Positions 10,394 to 17,824 of a stretch of 31,402 nt of DNA are shown here, in pieces. The notes under the pieces were generated by a model that was given only the letters and a program-made list of their open reading frames with translations, made no database searches and was not told the origin of the DNA. The translations under genes and the position numbers were made by a program. The DNA comes from 2-12-FULL-60-25 sp964638165 (GTDB lineage Bacteria; Patescibacteriota; Patescibacteriia; 2-12-FULL-60-25), in the NCBI GenBank assembly GCA_964638165.1, contig CAZWYJ010000003.1, forward strand, positions 1 to 31,402. Direction: 5' to 3'. Each line of letters starts with the position of its first letter. The stretch's first letter is position 1.

Positions 10394-10505
10394 CGTAGAT
10401 CGTAGATCGTAGACCGTAGATCGTAGTTCGTAGATCGCATTTCGGGAAGCAATCAAGCAATATTGAGTATTTCGTAAATTCTTTTCCCGATCTACGATCT
10501 ACGAA
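10394..10505. repeat. Heptamer array CGTAGAT with distal inverted copy
   Basis: Six tandem 7-bp units (CGTAGAT, with one CGTAGAC and one CGTAGTT) run from 10394 to 10435. An inverted copy of two and a half units lies at 10488-10505. Bases 10393-10409 pair perfectly over 17 bp with 10488-10504, leaving a 78-nt loop. No T-tract follows, so this is not an ordinary intrinsic terminator. It occupies most of the 168-bp gap between two TSP3-protein genes. No clear promoter was found in that gap. Confidence 0.8.
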
Positions 10506-10541
10506 TTCCCCCTTATTTACACCCTACCCCTCCTCTTGACT

Positions 10542-11363
10542 ATGTTCGACAATGCTCCGCACAATCTTCCGTTTGAACCAACGCCGCCAACGGATCCGAA
10601 GCCTCCGATGGGGGCAGTGCCTCCTTCTGTACCGCAACAGACTCCGTCTGCACCCAAGAAGCAGGGGGGTATTTTTGTCGGAGAGAAGATGGAGCCGGAA
10701 GACATTCTTTCGGACGTTGATGCTCTGAGTGCTGAGCGGGCTCCGGAGGTCGTTGAGGCGCGCGATAATGCTCCGAAGCGTGGCGGTGGATTTCGCATGA
10801 TCGTTCTCGTCCTCTCAGTTGTCGCGGCCGTTCTCGTCCTTGTCGTGGGAGGTATTTTCCTCTATCAGCGCTTCATGGCGCCTTCGGTGGACGAGGAGGT
10901 ACTACCTGCGGAATTCGAGACAGACCCATTGGAGCCGAATTCACCTTCCGTTCCAGTTGCGATTCCCGTAGAGGAGCCCGTACCGGAACCTATTGAAGTG
11001 GAAGCGCCGCCGGCTGTTCCGGAAACACCTCCCGTTGCCATTCCTCAGCCACAACCCGTGGGGCAGTCGCTCGACACGGACGGCGATGGCCTGACGGATG
11101 CAACGGAAATGGAACTCCGAACGGATATTCAGTCTTCCGATACGGATGGCGATGGTTTATTTGATGGGGATGAAGTCGAGATGAGAACGGACCCACTTGT
11201 TGCGGATACGGATGGCGATGGTCTGACGGACGGAGACGAGGTCCATGTCTGGCTTACGGATCCGCTCGCTGTTGATACGGACGGTGATTCCTACCCTGAT
11301 GGGAGCGAAGTGAAAAATGGGTACAATCCGAACGGAGAAGGTCGTCTTCCCGGCATGCGCTAA
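10542..11363 (+). CDS. Single-pass membrane protein with TSP3 calcium repeats (second of three)
   Basis: A 273-residue protein. Residues 1 to about 85 are Pro-rich and probably cytoplasmic. A strong membrane segment (MIVLVLSVVAAVLVLVVGG) follows, then a Pro/Glu/Val-rich outer linker, then four TSP3-type calcium loops: DTDGDGLTDATE, DTDGDGLFDGDE, DTDGDGLTDGDE and DTDGDSYPDGSE. The protein ends soon after NGYNPNGEGRL, which closely resembles the end of the upstream paralogue (GGYNPLGAGKL), so the two are related by duplication. ATG 10542 is used; an in-frame TTG lies 6 nt upstream. No Shine-Dalgarno is visible. Unlike the upstream paralogue it has a long cytoplasmic N-terminal part, which could contact cytoplasmic partners. 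Function unknown. Confidence 0.88.
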   Translation: MFDNAPHNLPFEPTPPTDPKPPMGAVPPSVPQQTPSAPKKQGGIFVGEKMEPEDILSDVDALSAERAPEVVEARDNAPKRGGGFRMIVLVLSVVAAVLVLVVGGIFLYQRFMAPSVDEEVLPAEFETDPLEPNSPSVPVAIPVEEPVPEPIEVEAPPAVPETPPVAIPQPQPVGQSLDTDGDGLTDATEMELRTDIQSSDTDGDGLFDGDEVEMRTDPLVADTDGDGLTDGDEVHVWLTDPLAVDTDGDSYPDGSEVKNGYNPNGEGRLPGMR

Positions 11364-11374
11364 CTCTCGTTTGC

Positions 11375-11383
11375 TGGTATACT
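11375..11383 (+). promoter_or_regulatory. Extended -10 promoter for the 11396 gene
   Basis: TGGTATACT is an extended -10 (TGn plus TATACT, 5 of 6 to consensus). The predicted start of transcription, near 11390, leaves only about 6 nt before ATG 11396. No good -35 is seen. This would give a nearly leaderless mRNA covering the 11396 gene, ybeY, dgkA and ftsA. Confidence 0.55.
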
Positions 11384-11395
11384 GTCTCTACGAGC

Positions 11396-12784
11396 ATGGA
11401 ACCGAATGAAAAGTCACAACTCGTTGAGCCGGAGCACATCACGACTCCGGCTACGACCCCTTCCGCTCCGGAGCAGAGTGAGCCTATTATCCGGACGATC
11501 CCGGACAAGTATTATGGCGCTGCTTTAAAGGCTTCGATTTCGGATGCTTCAAAAAAAGATGCCAAGTCTTCAGCGGGAGGCGTTCCGGCAAAGCGGGGTA
11601 GTACGATGATGGTAATCGGGATCGCTATCCTTTTCCTTTTGGGAATCGGGGGAGGTTTTGTGTATTTCAATAGAGAATTGCTTTTTGGTTCCGTGCCACA
11701 GCCTTCCGTTGAGCCTGTGCCGATCGAGCCCGCGGATCTCCCGACTCCGGCGCCTCCGCCTCCTCCACCGTCTTCGCCCACGGATCTTCAGGCGAATGCT
11801 ATCTCGCACGCCGTCGTTCAATTGACGTGGACGGATATGGCTTCGAATGAATCCGGATTCCGCATTGAACGGCGCGAGGTTTTAGGAGAATATCGGTCTA
11901 TCACAAACCTTCCTCCTAATGCCACGGCGTATCAGGATAGCACGGTTCCGGCTTCAACGACGCTGATGTATCGCGTGCTTGCCGTGAATGAGGGAGGGGA
12001 TTCTCCGGCATCGAATGAGATTTCCGTTGATGTCCCACCCCCGCCTCCTCCTGCGCCGGAACCGGAAAAACTTCCGCCGGCAGGCCTGGATTCGGATTCC
12101 GATGGATTGACGGATTTGGAAGAGCCACTTTTTGGAACGGACAAATTCGTGAGTGACGCAGATCAGGATTCTTTCCTTGACGGGAATGAGGTTTTTCACC
12201 TTTACAATCCTTCAAGCGGGTCAAATGCTCGTCTGGTTGATTCCGCACTCGTGAAACCGGTGCAGAGTCCGGTTGGCTGGAGATTGTTCGTGCCAACGGT
12301 ATGGCAGTCGGTTGTTGATCCGGATGGGACAAGAGCGGTGATCTCCACGGGCCACGGCGAGACGTTTGAGATGAGCTTGATTCCGAATACGGAAGGAAAG
12401 ACTCTCATAGATTGGTATCTTGAAGCGCATCCCGGGGTTCTGTCTTCCGATGTAAAAACATTCACGACGAAATCCGGTCTCTCCGGCATCGAGGGAGTTG
12501 ACCAGCTCGTCGCGTATTTCCAGTGGGGGAATGTCATCCTCGTCTTTGAATATCAATTGAACAATTTGCCGTTCGTGAATTTCCGCATGACGTATGAGAT
12601 GATGAAGAATGCCTTGCAGCTCGAGCCCACGCCGACGCTTCCCGGTCCGGTATATGAGGAAGTGCAGGCCGAAACCCAAGAGACCTTGATCCCGGATGGC
12701 ACCGTTGAGGATATCCCGTCTTCTTCAGAGAACGAAGGTGCTGTTCAGGGAGGGGCGGAGGATTTGTCACTTTCCGAGACATAA
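11396..12784 (+). CDS. Membrane-anchored Fn3 plus TSP3-repeat protein with C-terminal globular domain
   Basis: A 462-residue protein. A cytoplasmic segment of about 70 residues precedes one membrane helix (MMVIGIAILFLLGIGGGFVYF). A Pro-rich linker leads to a fibronectin type III domain (about 128-210: PTDLQANAISHAVVQLTW, then GFRIERR, then YRVLAVNEGGDSPASNE). After a second Pro-rich linker come two calcium loops (DSDSDGLTDLEE, DADQDSFLDGNE). The C-terminal domain (about 290-420) has a WRLFVPTVWQSVVDPDG start and a FEMSLIP strand and recalls PsbP-like lipoprotein domains; this assignment is tentative. The last 40 residues are acidic. It is the third TSP3-type protein in a row and ends 1 nt before ybeY, so it is very likely co-transcribed with the division cluster. 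Function unknown; a structural envelope role is inferred. Confidence 0.88.
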   Translation: MEPNEKSQLVEPEHITTPATTPSAPEQSEPIIRTIPDKYYGAALKASISDASKKDAKSSAGGVPAKRGSTMMVIGIAILFLLGIGGGFVYFNRELLFGSVPQPSVEPVPIEPADLPTPAPPPPPPSSPTDLQANAISHAVVQLTWTDMASNESGFRIERREVLGEYRSITNLPPNATAYQDSTVPASTTLMYRVLAVNEGGDSPASNEISVDVPPPPPPAPEPEKLPPAGLDSDSDGLTDLEEPLFGTDKFVSDADQDSFLDGNEVFHLYNPSSGSNARLVDSALVKPVQSPVGWRLFVPTVWQSVVDPDGTRAVISTGHGETFEMSLIPNTEGKTLIDWYLEAHPGVLSSDVKTFTTKSGLSGIEGVDQLVAYFQWGNVILVFEYQLNNLPFVNFRMTYEMMKNALQLEPTPTLPGPVYEEVQAETQETLIPDGTVEDIPSSSENEGAVQGGAEDLSLSET

Positions 12785-12785
12785 C

Positions 12786-13244
12786 ATGATCACGTATTGT
12801 GTTCATGGCGCATTGCCGTTGCGCTTTCCAAAAGTGACCCTCCCTCGCATCGCGAGGGAGTTTGGGCGTGTCCGTCCGGCGAAGCATCGAACGCTTTCGC
12901 TCATCAGTCTTTCATTCATCACGCCTCTTCGCATGCAACGTCTGAATCGTCAGTATCGCTCAAAGGATCGTCCCACGGATGTGCTGTCATTCTCCGTTAC
13001 GGAAGGGGTTGCGTTCCCCGCTATTCGGACACAGGAGGATTCGGAATTGGGTGATATCTTCGTTTGCCCGGCCATGGCTACGCGAGAAGCGAAGCGAAGA
13101 GGTATTCCGCTTGAGGAGGAATTGGTTCGACTTATTGTTCACGGGACATTGCACCTCTTGGGGTATGATCACGCCACGGAGGTGGATGAGAATCGGATGT
13201 TTGCTTTGCAGGAGCGTATTACGGCATCAAGCTTAAAGCTATGA
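12786..13244 (+). CDS. ybeY: Endoribonuclease YbeY (rRNA maturation factor)
   Basis: A 152-residue YbeY-family metalloprotein. The family acts in 16S rRNA 3'-end maturation and ribosome quality control. The zinc signature HGTLHLLGYDH is intact, with H119, H123 and H129 as ligands. Family motifs LNRQYRSKDRPTDVLSFS and ELGDIFVCP are also clear. ATG 12786 is chosen because it lies 1 nt after the preceding stop and gives the usual family length; the frame is open further upstream inside the previous gene, but nothing supports that. No Shine-Dalgarno is present, so translational coupling is likely. The stop overlaps the dgkA start (ATGA). Confidence 0.95.
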   Translation: MITYCVHGALPLRFPKVTLPRIAREFGRVRPAKHRTLSLISLSFITPLRMQRLNRQYRSKDRPTDVLSFSVTEGVAFPAIRTQEDSELGDIFVCPAMATREAKRRGIPLEEELVRLIVHGTLHLLGYDHATEVDENRMFALQERITASSLKL

Positions 13245-13618
13245 GGATTTTTGTGAGGGGATTGCGTGCGAGTTTTCGGGCCGCTTGGAGGGGCTTCTTA
13301 TATGTATTTCGGTGCGAGCGAACATTTCGGGTTATGGTGGTGGCGGCACTCTGCGTCTTCATCGCCGTTGGAACGCTCCCGCTTTCTTCCTTCGAGCGCT
13401 TGGCGTTGGTCCTTGTGACCGGATTGATTTTGGTGCTAGAGTTACTCAATACCACGGTTGAGCGACTCGTTGATCTTTTGAAACCTCGGTTATCTGCTTA
13501 TGTTCGGGATGTGAAGGATATGATGGCTGCCACCGTTCTCGTCGCGTCGGTGTTCGCGTTTCTCGTCGGTGTGATTGTTCTCCTTCCGCATCTTACCCTC
13601 CTCCTTGCGCAATTATGA
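13241..13618 (+). CDS. dgkA: Diacylglycerol/undecaprenol kinase
   Basis: A 125-residue integral membrane kinase of the DgkA family. In many bacteria outside the proteobacteria the family phosphorylates undecaprenol to feed the lipid carrier pool for wall synthesis. After a basic N-terminal helix come three hydrophobic segments (about 31-48, 53-74, 92-117). The catalytic-type motif ELLNTTVERLVDLL and the following VKDMMAATVLVAS match the conserved E..NTA.E...D and KD..A.AV signatures. The start overlaps the ybeY stop and the stop overlaps the ftsA start, both as ATGA, so translation is probably coupled. Whether the substrate is diacylglycerol or undecaprenol cannot be told from sequence alone; undecaprenol fits the division and wall context. 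Confidence 0.93.
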   Translation: MRIFVRGLRASFRAAWRGFLYVFRCERTFRVMVVAALCVFIAVGTLPLSSFERLALVLVTGLILVLELLNTTVERLVDLLKPRLSAYVRDVKDMMAATVLVASVFAFLVGVIVLLPHLTLLLAQL

Positions 13619-14886
13619 GTCAGCAGCTTCTCGCCGGTCTTGATCTCGGATCCTCTCGCATTCGTTTTGCGATGGGGCAGGTTTCGCATACTGCGGAACG
13701 AGGTCTTTCCCTCTCTGTCGTGGGTGCCGTTGAAGTGCCCTCGCAGGGAATCTCCAAGGGCGTCGTGACGGCTTTGGAGGATGCCGTCGGAGCCATTTCC
13801 GCGGGCATTGAGCAGGCAGAGCGTCAGGTCGGGTCTCCTATCGAAGAAGTGGTGGTTGGCATCGGGGGTCCGCACATTTCTGTCATGTCTTCAAAGGGGG
13901 TTGTTGGCGTCTCGCGTCCGGATCGGGAGATTCGCCCGGAGGATGTTGAACGCGTGATGGAAGAGGCTCGCGGAGCCGCGAATCCCGCGAATCATGAAAT
14001 TCTTCACGTGCTTCCGCACGGATTTGTTGTTGACGGGCAGTCCGGCATCCATGATCCGGTTGGCATGCACGGCATTCGCATTGAGGCGAATACGCACCTC
14101 GTGCTTGGTATTGCCGGCAATGTCCGAAACATGACGAAGTGCGTTTTTCGAACACGACTGGATATCGCCTCTCTCGTTTTCGGCCCAATGGCTTCCGCGC
14201 TCGCCGTGACGGGTAGTCGTGAGCGCGAATTGGGCGTCTGCGTGGTCAATTTGGGTGCATCAACGACGTCCGTTCTCGTGTATGAGGACGGGGAGCTCAT
14301 TCATGCAAAGGTCCTTCCGATTGGCTCGGACCACATTACTTCCGATATTGCCATCGGGTTGCGGACATCGCTGAAGACCGCCGAAGACGTGAAGCTTCTC
14401 AAGGGATCGGCTCTGCCCGAATCGTTCGGGAAGCGTGATGAGATCGATGTGGCGGAATTCGGATCCGAACAGAGCGAGATCATCTCCTTGCATTATGTCG
14501 CGGAGATCATCCACGCACGCATGGAAGAGATTTTTGAGAAGGTTGAAGAAGAGCTTCGGAGCGCGGGTCGGAGTGGCCTCCTTCCTGCGGGTGTGGTTCT
14601 GACCGGTGGTGGTGCCAAGCTTCCCGGAGCCATGGAGGTTGCGAAATCCGTTTTGCGCTTGCCTGCTTCCATTGGAACGGCCTCGCACATCCATACGCCC
14701 ATGCCCGAGTATGTTCATGATCCGGCTTTTTCCGTAGCCGTTGGTTTGGTGCAGTGGGGATTTGATGAGCTACGCGGAGATCGTCCTTCTTCTGCATTGA
14801 GCGGGGGTATTCTGAAGGCTGGTGGCGGATTCGTCGGAAAGGTTGGTTCTTCCGTAAAAAAGATTTTCAAATCATTTATCCCGTAA
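13615..14886 (+). CDS. ftsA: Cell division protein FtsA
   Basis: A 423-residue actin-fold ATPase that links FtsZ filaments to the membrane. Seen: the phosphate-1 loop LLAGLDLGSSRIRFAMG at the N terminus; the SHS2 (1C) insertion region (VVVGIGGPHISVMSSKG); the phosphate-2 region (VCVVNLGASTTSVLVYEDG); the IGSDHITSDIAIGLRTSL segment with AEDVKLL; and the adenosine motif VVLTGGGAKLPGAMEVA. The last 15 residues (GSSVKKIFKSFIP) form a basic amphipathic helix, the usual FtsA membrane-targeting sequence. Length is typical. The ATG overlaps the dgkA stop and there is no Shine-Dalgarno. Unusually, ftsZ is not directly adjacent: a 732-nt spacer follows. Confidence 0.97.
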   Translation: MSQQLLAGLDLGSSRIRFAMGQVSHTAERGLSLSVVGAVEVPSQGISKGVVTALEDAVGAISAGIEQAERQVGSPIEEVVVGIGGPHISVMSSKGVVGVSRPDREIRPEDVERVMEEARGAANPANHEILHVLPHGFVVDGQSGIHDPVGMHGIRIEANTHLVLGIAGNVRNMTKCVFRTRLDIASLVFGPMASALAVTGSRERELGVCVVNLGASTTSVLVYEDGELIHAKVLPIGSDHITSDIAIGLRTSLKTAEDVKLLKGSALPESFGKRDEIDVAEFGSEQSEIISLHYVAEIIHARMEEIFEKVEEELRSAGRSGLLPAGVVLTGGGAKLPGAMEVAKSVLRLPASIGTASHIHTPMPEYVHDPAFSVAVGLVQWGFDELRGDRPSSALSGGILKAGGGFVGKVGSSVKKIFKSFIP

Positions 14887-15446
14887 AAATGTCTGAACCA
14901 GAAAATGTCTGAACCGGGATTTTCAGGATTAAAGGATTAGCAGGATTTTCTATCCTGTTTATTATTTTTGTACCCACGTACATCACGTAGAACGTGACAC
15001 GTCACGTAGAACGGGGGCGATGCCCTCAGCGCCTCTCTTTTCCCGACCGAAGTTCGCCCCACGGACGTCAGACGAGGCTGGAATGTTTGGCGAACGGAGC
15101 GGAGGGATCCCATGAAGCAGGAAAGATCAGGAAATATCCTTGTTAGAAAGATTTTTCTGATTTGAAAAAAGCGGGACGACAAAAAGCAGAAAATATTCCG
15201 CATGCTTTTTTATCCTGACTGTTTGCGATTTGTGGGATCCCTCCGCTCGTTGCCGATATTCTTCCTGCACTATAAAAATTTCAGACGGCAACTCCCGCCA
15301 GAGGCGGGCAGGCTGGTCGGGAAAGGGAGAGGACGGCCGGACGTGACGCGCCCGTTCTACGGTGGCCGTGCCCCGTTCTACGGGGTGGGTGGAGATAGAA
15401 GATAATGGATAGGAGAGGAGATCCTGTTAATCCTGGTTCAGACGTT
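14885..15446. repeat. Large imperfect palindromic (MITE-like) element between ftsA and ftsZ
   Basis: No gene is supported in this spacer. The ends are inverted: AAAATGTCTGAACC occurs twice at the left (14886-14915) and its complement, GGTTCAGACGTTTT with one change, lies at 15435-15448. Next inside, AGGATTA...AGGAT tracts at the left mirror ATCCTGTTAATCCT at 15421-15434. Further in, GTAGAACG motifs (about 14985-15013) mirror GTTCTACG motifs (15353-15383). CCTCTCTTTTCCCGACC (about 15032-15047) mirrors GGTCGGGAAAGGGAGAGG (about 15314-15332). Bases 15097-15112 are the perfect complement of 15233-15248 (16 bp). The arms are therefore nested in mirror order around a centre near 15170. No transposase is encoded, so a non-autonomous element or several stacked repeats are possible. 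Confidence 0.65.
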
Positions 15447-15503
15447 TTGAATACAAAAGAAGAACGTCTTGTGGATAATAGTGATTCAATGCGATTCTTT
15501 TGG

Positions 15504-15593
15504 CTCAACCATGAAGGGTTGAGATTTCTTGACGCATGGGCGTTACCTGCGTATCCTCACAGCATAAGATCATTTTTTCGCTCAATAGAGCGA
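15504..15593 (+). promoter_or_regulatory. Promoter and leader hairpins for ftsZ
   Basis: TTGACG (15529-15534) and TATCCT (15552-15557) are 17 bp apart and form a good sigma-70-like promoter with a start near 15564, giving a leader of about 55 nt. Just upstream is a 7-bp inverted repeat, CTCAACC/GGTTGAG (15504-15510 and 15517-15523), which could be an operator. Inside the leader TCGCTC-AATA-GAGCGA (15578-15593) forms a 6-bp hairpin. This suggests ftsZ is transcribed separately from ftsA. Confidence 0.55.
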
Positions 15594-15618
15594 TATTTGA
15601 ACAAATAACGTATTCATT

Positions 15619-16899
15619 ATGCCCGAGATTAAGCCAGACATAGAAACCTTTGCATCGATCAAGGTTGTTGGCGTTGGAGGATCGGGAGGGGCGGCGCTGA
15701 ATCGCATGGTCGCAGCGAAAATTCGCGGCGTGGATTTTATCGCCGTGAATACGGATATCCAAGCGCTCCACCATTCGCTCGCGCGGAAGAAGATCCACAT
15801 CGGTCAGAATACGACTCGGGGTCTTGGGGCCGGGATGGATCCGGAAGTCGGATTGCGCGCCGCGGAAGAGAGCGCGGAGGAATTGAAGGAGGCGCTCAAG
15901 GGTGCGGACATGGTTTTCGTCACGTGCGGTCTCGGTGGCGGAACCGGAACCGGCGCGGGTCCGAAGGTTGCGGAGCTCGCCAAGGAGCTCGGTATCCTCA
16001 CGGTTGCCGTGGTGACGCGTCCGTTCTCTTTTGAGGGATTGGAGCGCAAACAGATCGCGGATGCCGGATACGATCGTATGGCCGAAGCCGTTGATACGAT
16101 CATCACGATTCCGAATGACCGCATCCTTCAGATTATTGATCGCAAAACAGCCTTGTTGGACGCGTTTGAGATCGCGGATGACGTGCTTCGCCAGGGCGTG
16201 CAGGGAATTTCCGAAATCATCACTCAGCCCGGGTTGATCAACGTGGACTTCGCGGATGTTCGGGCGATCATGGCGAATCGCGGGAGCGCGCTCATGGGGA
16301 TCGGGAAGGGGCAGGGCGAGAATCGCGCTGCGGAAGCCGCCAAAGCCGCGATCGCCTCTCCGCTCCTCGAGGTTTCGATTGACGGGGCGCGAGGCATTCT
16401 CTTCACGATTACCGGCGGATCGAATTTGGGCATGTATGAGGTTTCGGAAGCCGCCAAGATCATTACGCAGTCCGCGGATCCGCATGCTAAGGTGATCTTC
16501 GGCGCGATCATTGATGAGACCATGAAGGATGAGGTGAAATTAACCGTGGTCGCAACGGGTTTTGATGAGAGGGGAAACTCTCCTCGCGCGAGGACCGTTA
16601 TGGCGTCCGGGATGTACGTTCCGCCGAAGCAGGACGTTCCGGAGCGCGTGCCGTTCAGTCCGCGCGCGCCTTCCCCGACTGCATCTCCGACGCGAGAGAC
16701 TCCCATGGCTCCGCTCCCGTCCTCCGCGACAAAGGCTCCGGCTCTTTCGGATCGGCAACCCCACGTTCAGCCTCCGCAGTACGCTCCGGTGAATGACGTT
16801 CGTCCCGCGTCAATTCCATCGGTCGCATCCGCGCCATCCAGAAGTTCTGAAGAAGAGGAGTTGGAGATTCCGGCTTTTATCCGCAAAAAAATGATGTAG
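15619..16899 (+). CDS. ftsZ: Cell division protein FtsZ
   Basis: A 426-residue tubulin-like GTPase that forms the division ring. The N-terminal GTP-binding part shows VVGVGGSGGAALNRM and FIAVNTDIQAL; the tubulin signature GGGTGTGAGP sits at residues 106-115. Further conserved pieces are PFSFEG, IDRKTALLDAF and GLINVDFADVRAIM. A Pro-rich variable linker (about 345-410) precedes the conserved C-terminal peptide ELEIPAFIRKK, which in this family binds FtsA and other tethers. Length is normal. ATG 15619 is preceded by no Shine-Dalgarno. The gene stands alone, with its own promoter upstream and a long hairpin 7 nt after its stop. Confidence 0.97.
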   Translation: MPEIKPDIETFASIKVVGVGGSGGAALNRMVAAKIRGVDFIAVNTDIQALHHSLARKKIHIGQNTTRGLGAGMDPEVGLRAAEESAEELKEALKGADMVFVTCGLGGGTGTGAGPKVAELAKELGILTVAVVTRPFSFEGLERKQIADAGYDRMAEAVDTIITIPNDRILQIIDRKTALLDAFEIADDVLRQGVQGISEIITQPGLINVDFADVRAIMANRGSALMGIGKGQGENRAAEAAKAAIASPLLEVSIDGARGILFTITGGSNLGMYEVSEAAKIITQSADPHAKVIFGAIIDETMKDEVKLTVVATGFDERGNSPRARTVMASGMYVPPKQDVPERVPFSPRAPSPTASPTRETPMAPLPSSATKAPALSDRQPHVQPPQYAPVNDVRPASIPSVASAPSRSSEEEELEIPAFIRKKMM

Positions 16900-16905
16900 C
16901 ACGGC

Positions 16906-17070
16906 GCATGTACTGAAAAAGGCGACTGACTCGCGCTTCCCTCGACATTCCACTCACCGTACTGTTTGTACGCCTCGTAAGTTTTCTCAGTCCAACGCGG
17001 CGCGATTCATCCATTCTGACTCAAACATAATCTGCGCCGGCTTCGTCATTCATCCTTTTTCAGTACATGC
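16906..17070. repeat. Long hairpin repeat after ftsZ (copy 1 of a family)
   Basis: The outer arms 16906-16922 and 17054-17070 are perfectly complementary over 17 bp. Directly inside the left arm is GGCGACTGACTCGCGCTTC; near the middle, CGTAC/GTACG (16958-16962 and 16968-16972) forms a small stem with loop TGTTT. Two copies of a block ending ATTCATCC lie on the right side (16991-17012 and 17031-17055). The same inner words, but different outer arms, occur in the hairpin after pyk. The stretch 16900-17128 contains no gene. It may act at the 3' end of the ftsZ mRNA, but there is no classical T-tract terminator. Confidence 0.75.
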
Positions 17071-17083
17071 TTGGCGGTAGATA

Positions 17084-17105
17084 TCCAGCGCAGCGCAATC
17101 CATCC
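17084..17105. repeat. Extra half-copy of the hairpin family 3' block
   Basis: This 22-bp block starts TCCAGCGC, continues with AGCGCAAT and ends CCATCC followed by TTTTT. It matches the right-hand blocks at 16991-17012 and 19369-19390 at most positions. No complementary left arm for its downstream sequence was found in the window, so it looks like a solitary half element. Confidence 0.6.
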
Positions 17106-17128
17106 TTTTTAACAAGATGCACATGATA

Positions 17129-17196
17129 CAAATTCCAAATCTCAAATACCAAATACCAAAATCCAAAATTATTTGAAATTTGGAATTTGGTATTTG
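17129..17196. repeat. AT-rich nested inverted repeat upstream of nrdR
   Basis: CAAATTCCAAAT (17129-17140) is the exact complement of 17178-17189, and CAAATACCAAAT (17143-17154) is the exact complement of 17185-17196. The right arms overlap each other and contain the spacer and -10 edge of the putative nrdR promoter. Similar TTTGGAATTTGG-type words occur before pyk (about 17760-17790). Confidence 0.7.
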
Positions 17197-17200
17197 TAAT
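17173..17200 (+). promoter_or_regulatory. Promoter for nrdR
   Basis: TTGAAA (17173-17178; 5 of 6 to TTGACA) and TGTAAT (17195-17200; 5 of 6 to TATAAT) are 16 bp apart. Transcription would start near 17207, about 7 nt before ATG 17214, giving a nearly leaderless mRNA. No convincing NrdR box pair was recognised. Confidence 0.55.
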
Positions 17201-17213
17201 TTATTACCTTACC

Positions 17214-17702
17214 ATGCATTGTCCACTCTGTGATCATGAAGACACCCGTGTCGTTGACTCCCGCATGGGAGCCGAGGGTTCTGCGATTCGACGTCGTCGC
17301 GAATGCGACAAGTGCGGATTTCGTTTTTCCACGAGCGAGGAGATCATCCTTTTGGATCTCGTGGTGATCAAGCGTGACGGTCAGCGGGAAGCGTATGATC
17401 GTGACAAGCTCGTTCGCGGGTTGAAACGAGCATTGGAGAAACGTCCGTTTACCGAGACGTCATTCCGTTCGCTCGTCCATCGCATTGAGCGGGAAATCCA
17501 ACGTCTCCGCACGGATGAGATTACGAGCGAACAGGTTGGCTCTCTCGTGATGCGGGAGCTCAAGGAATTTGATCAGGTGGCGTATATCCGTTTCGCTTCC
17601 GTGTACCGCCAATTCGAGGACGTCGAAACGTTCCAGCGCGAGCTGGAGGATCTCCTCAAACTCCCCGAGGAGGAGCGCGCAAAGCGTATGACGCACCGAT
17701 GA
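17214..17702 (+). CDS. nrdR: Transcriptional repressor NrdR
   Basis: A 162-residue NrdR. The family senses ATP/dATP and represses ribonucleotide reductase genes. The N-terminal zinc ribbon starts at once (MHCPLC) with ligand pairs C3/C6 and C31/C34 (ECDKCGFRF). The basic RRRRECDKC region matches the DNA-binding part. The ATP-cone follows: VVIKRDGQREAYDRDKLVRGL, then ITSEQVGSLVMREL and VAYIRFASVYRQFEDVE. ATG 17214 puts the zinc ribbon at residue 3 as in other NrdRs; an upstream in-frame TTG (17187) would lie inside the promoter. No ribonucleotide reductase gene is in the window. The neighbours are single genes with their own promoters. Confidence 0.96.
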   Translation: MHCPLCDHEDTRVVDSRMGAEGSAIRRRRECDKCGFRFSTSEEIILLDLVVIKRDGQREAYDRDKLVRGLKRALEKRPFTETSFRSLVHRIEREIQRLRTDEITSEQVGSLVMRELKEFDQVAYIRFASVYRQFEDVETFQRELEDLLKLPEEERAKRMTHR

Positions 17703-17780
17703 GGTGAAAAAGTCACATCTCATCCCTCGCAAAAGACTCGGGATCCAAATATCAAGCGAGTTTGGAATTTGGGTTTTGTA

Positions 17781-17809
17781 TTGGAATTTTATGTTAATCG
17801 TGATAACAT
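17781..17809 (+). promoter_or_regulatory. Promoter for pyk
   Basis: TTGGAA (17781-17786) and TAACAT (17804-17809) are separated by 17 bp. TG at 17801-17802 makes an extended -10 (TGaTAACAT). A start of transcription near 17816 gives a leader of about 9 nt before ATG 17825. The -35 lies in a TTTGGAATTTGG-like AT-rich repeat related to the one before nrdR. Confidence 0.5.
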
Positions 17810-17824
17810 GATTCATCTTTTAAT

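Noticed and set aside
10394..10437. CRISPR array
   Set aside because: The units are 7 bp and directly abutting without spacers; no cas genes are present.
15202..15608. Small frames in the ftsA-ftsZ spacer
   Set aside because: They run through the palindromic repeat and the ftsZ promoter, with no Shine-Dalgarno and no plausible product.
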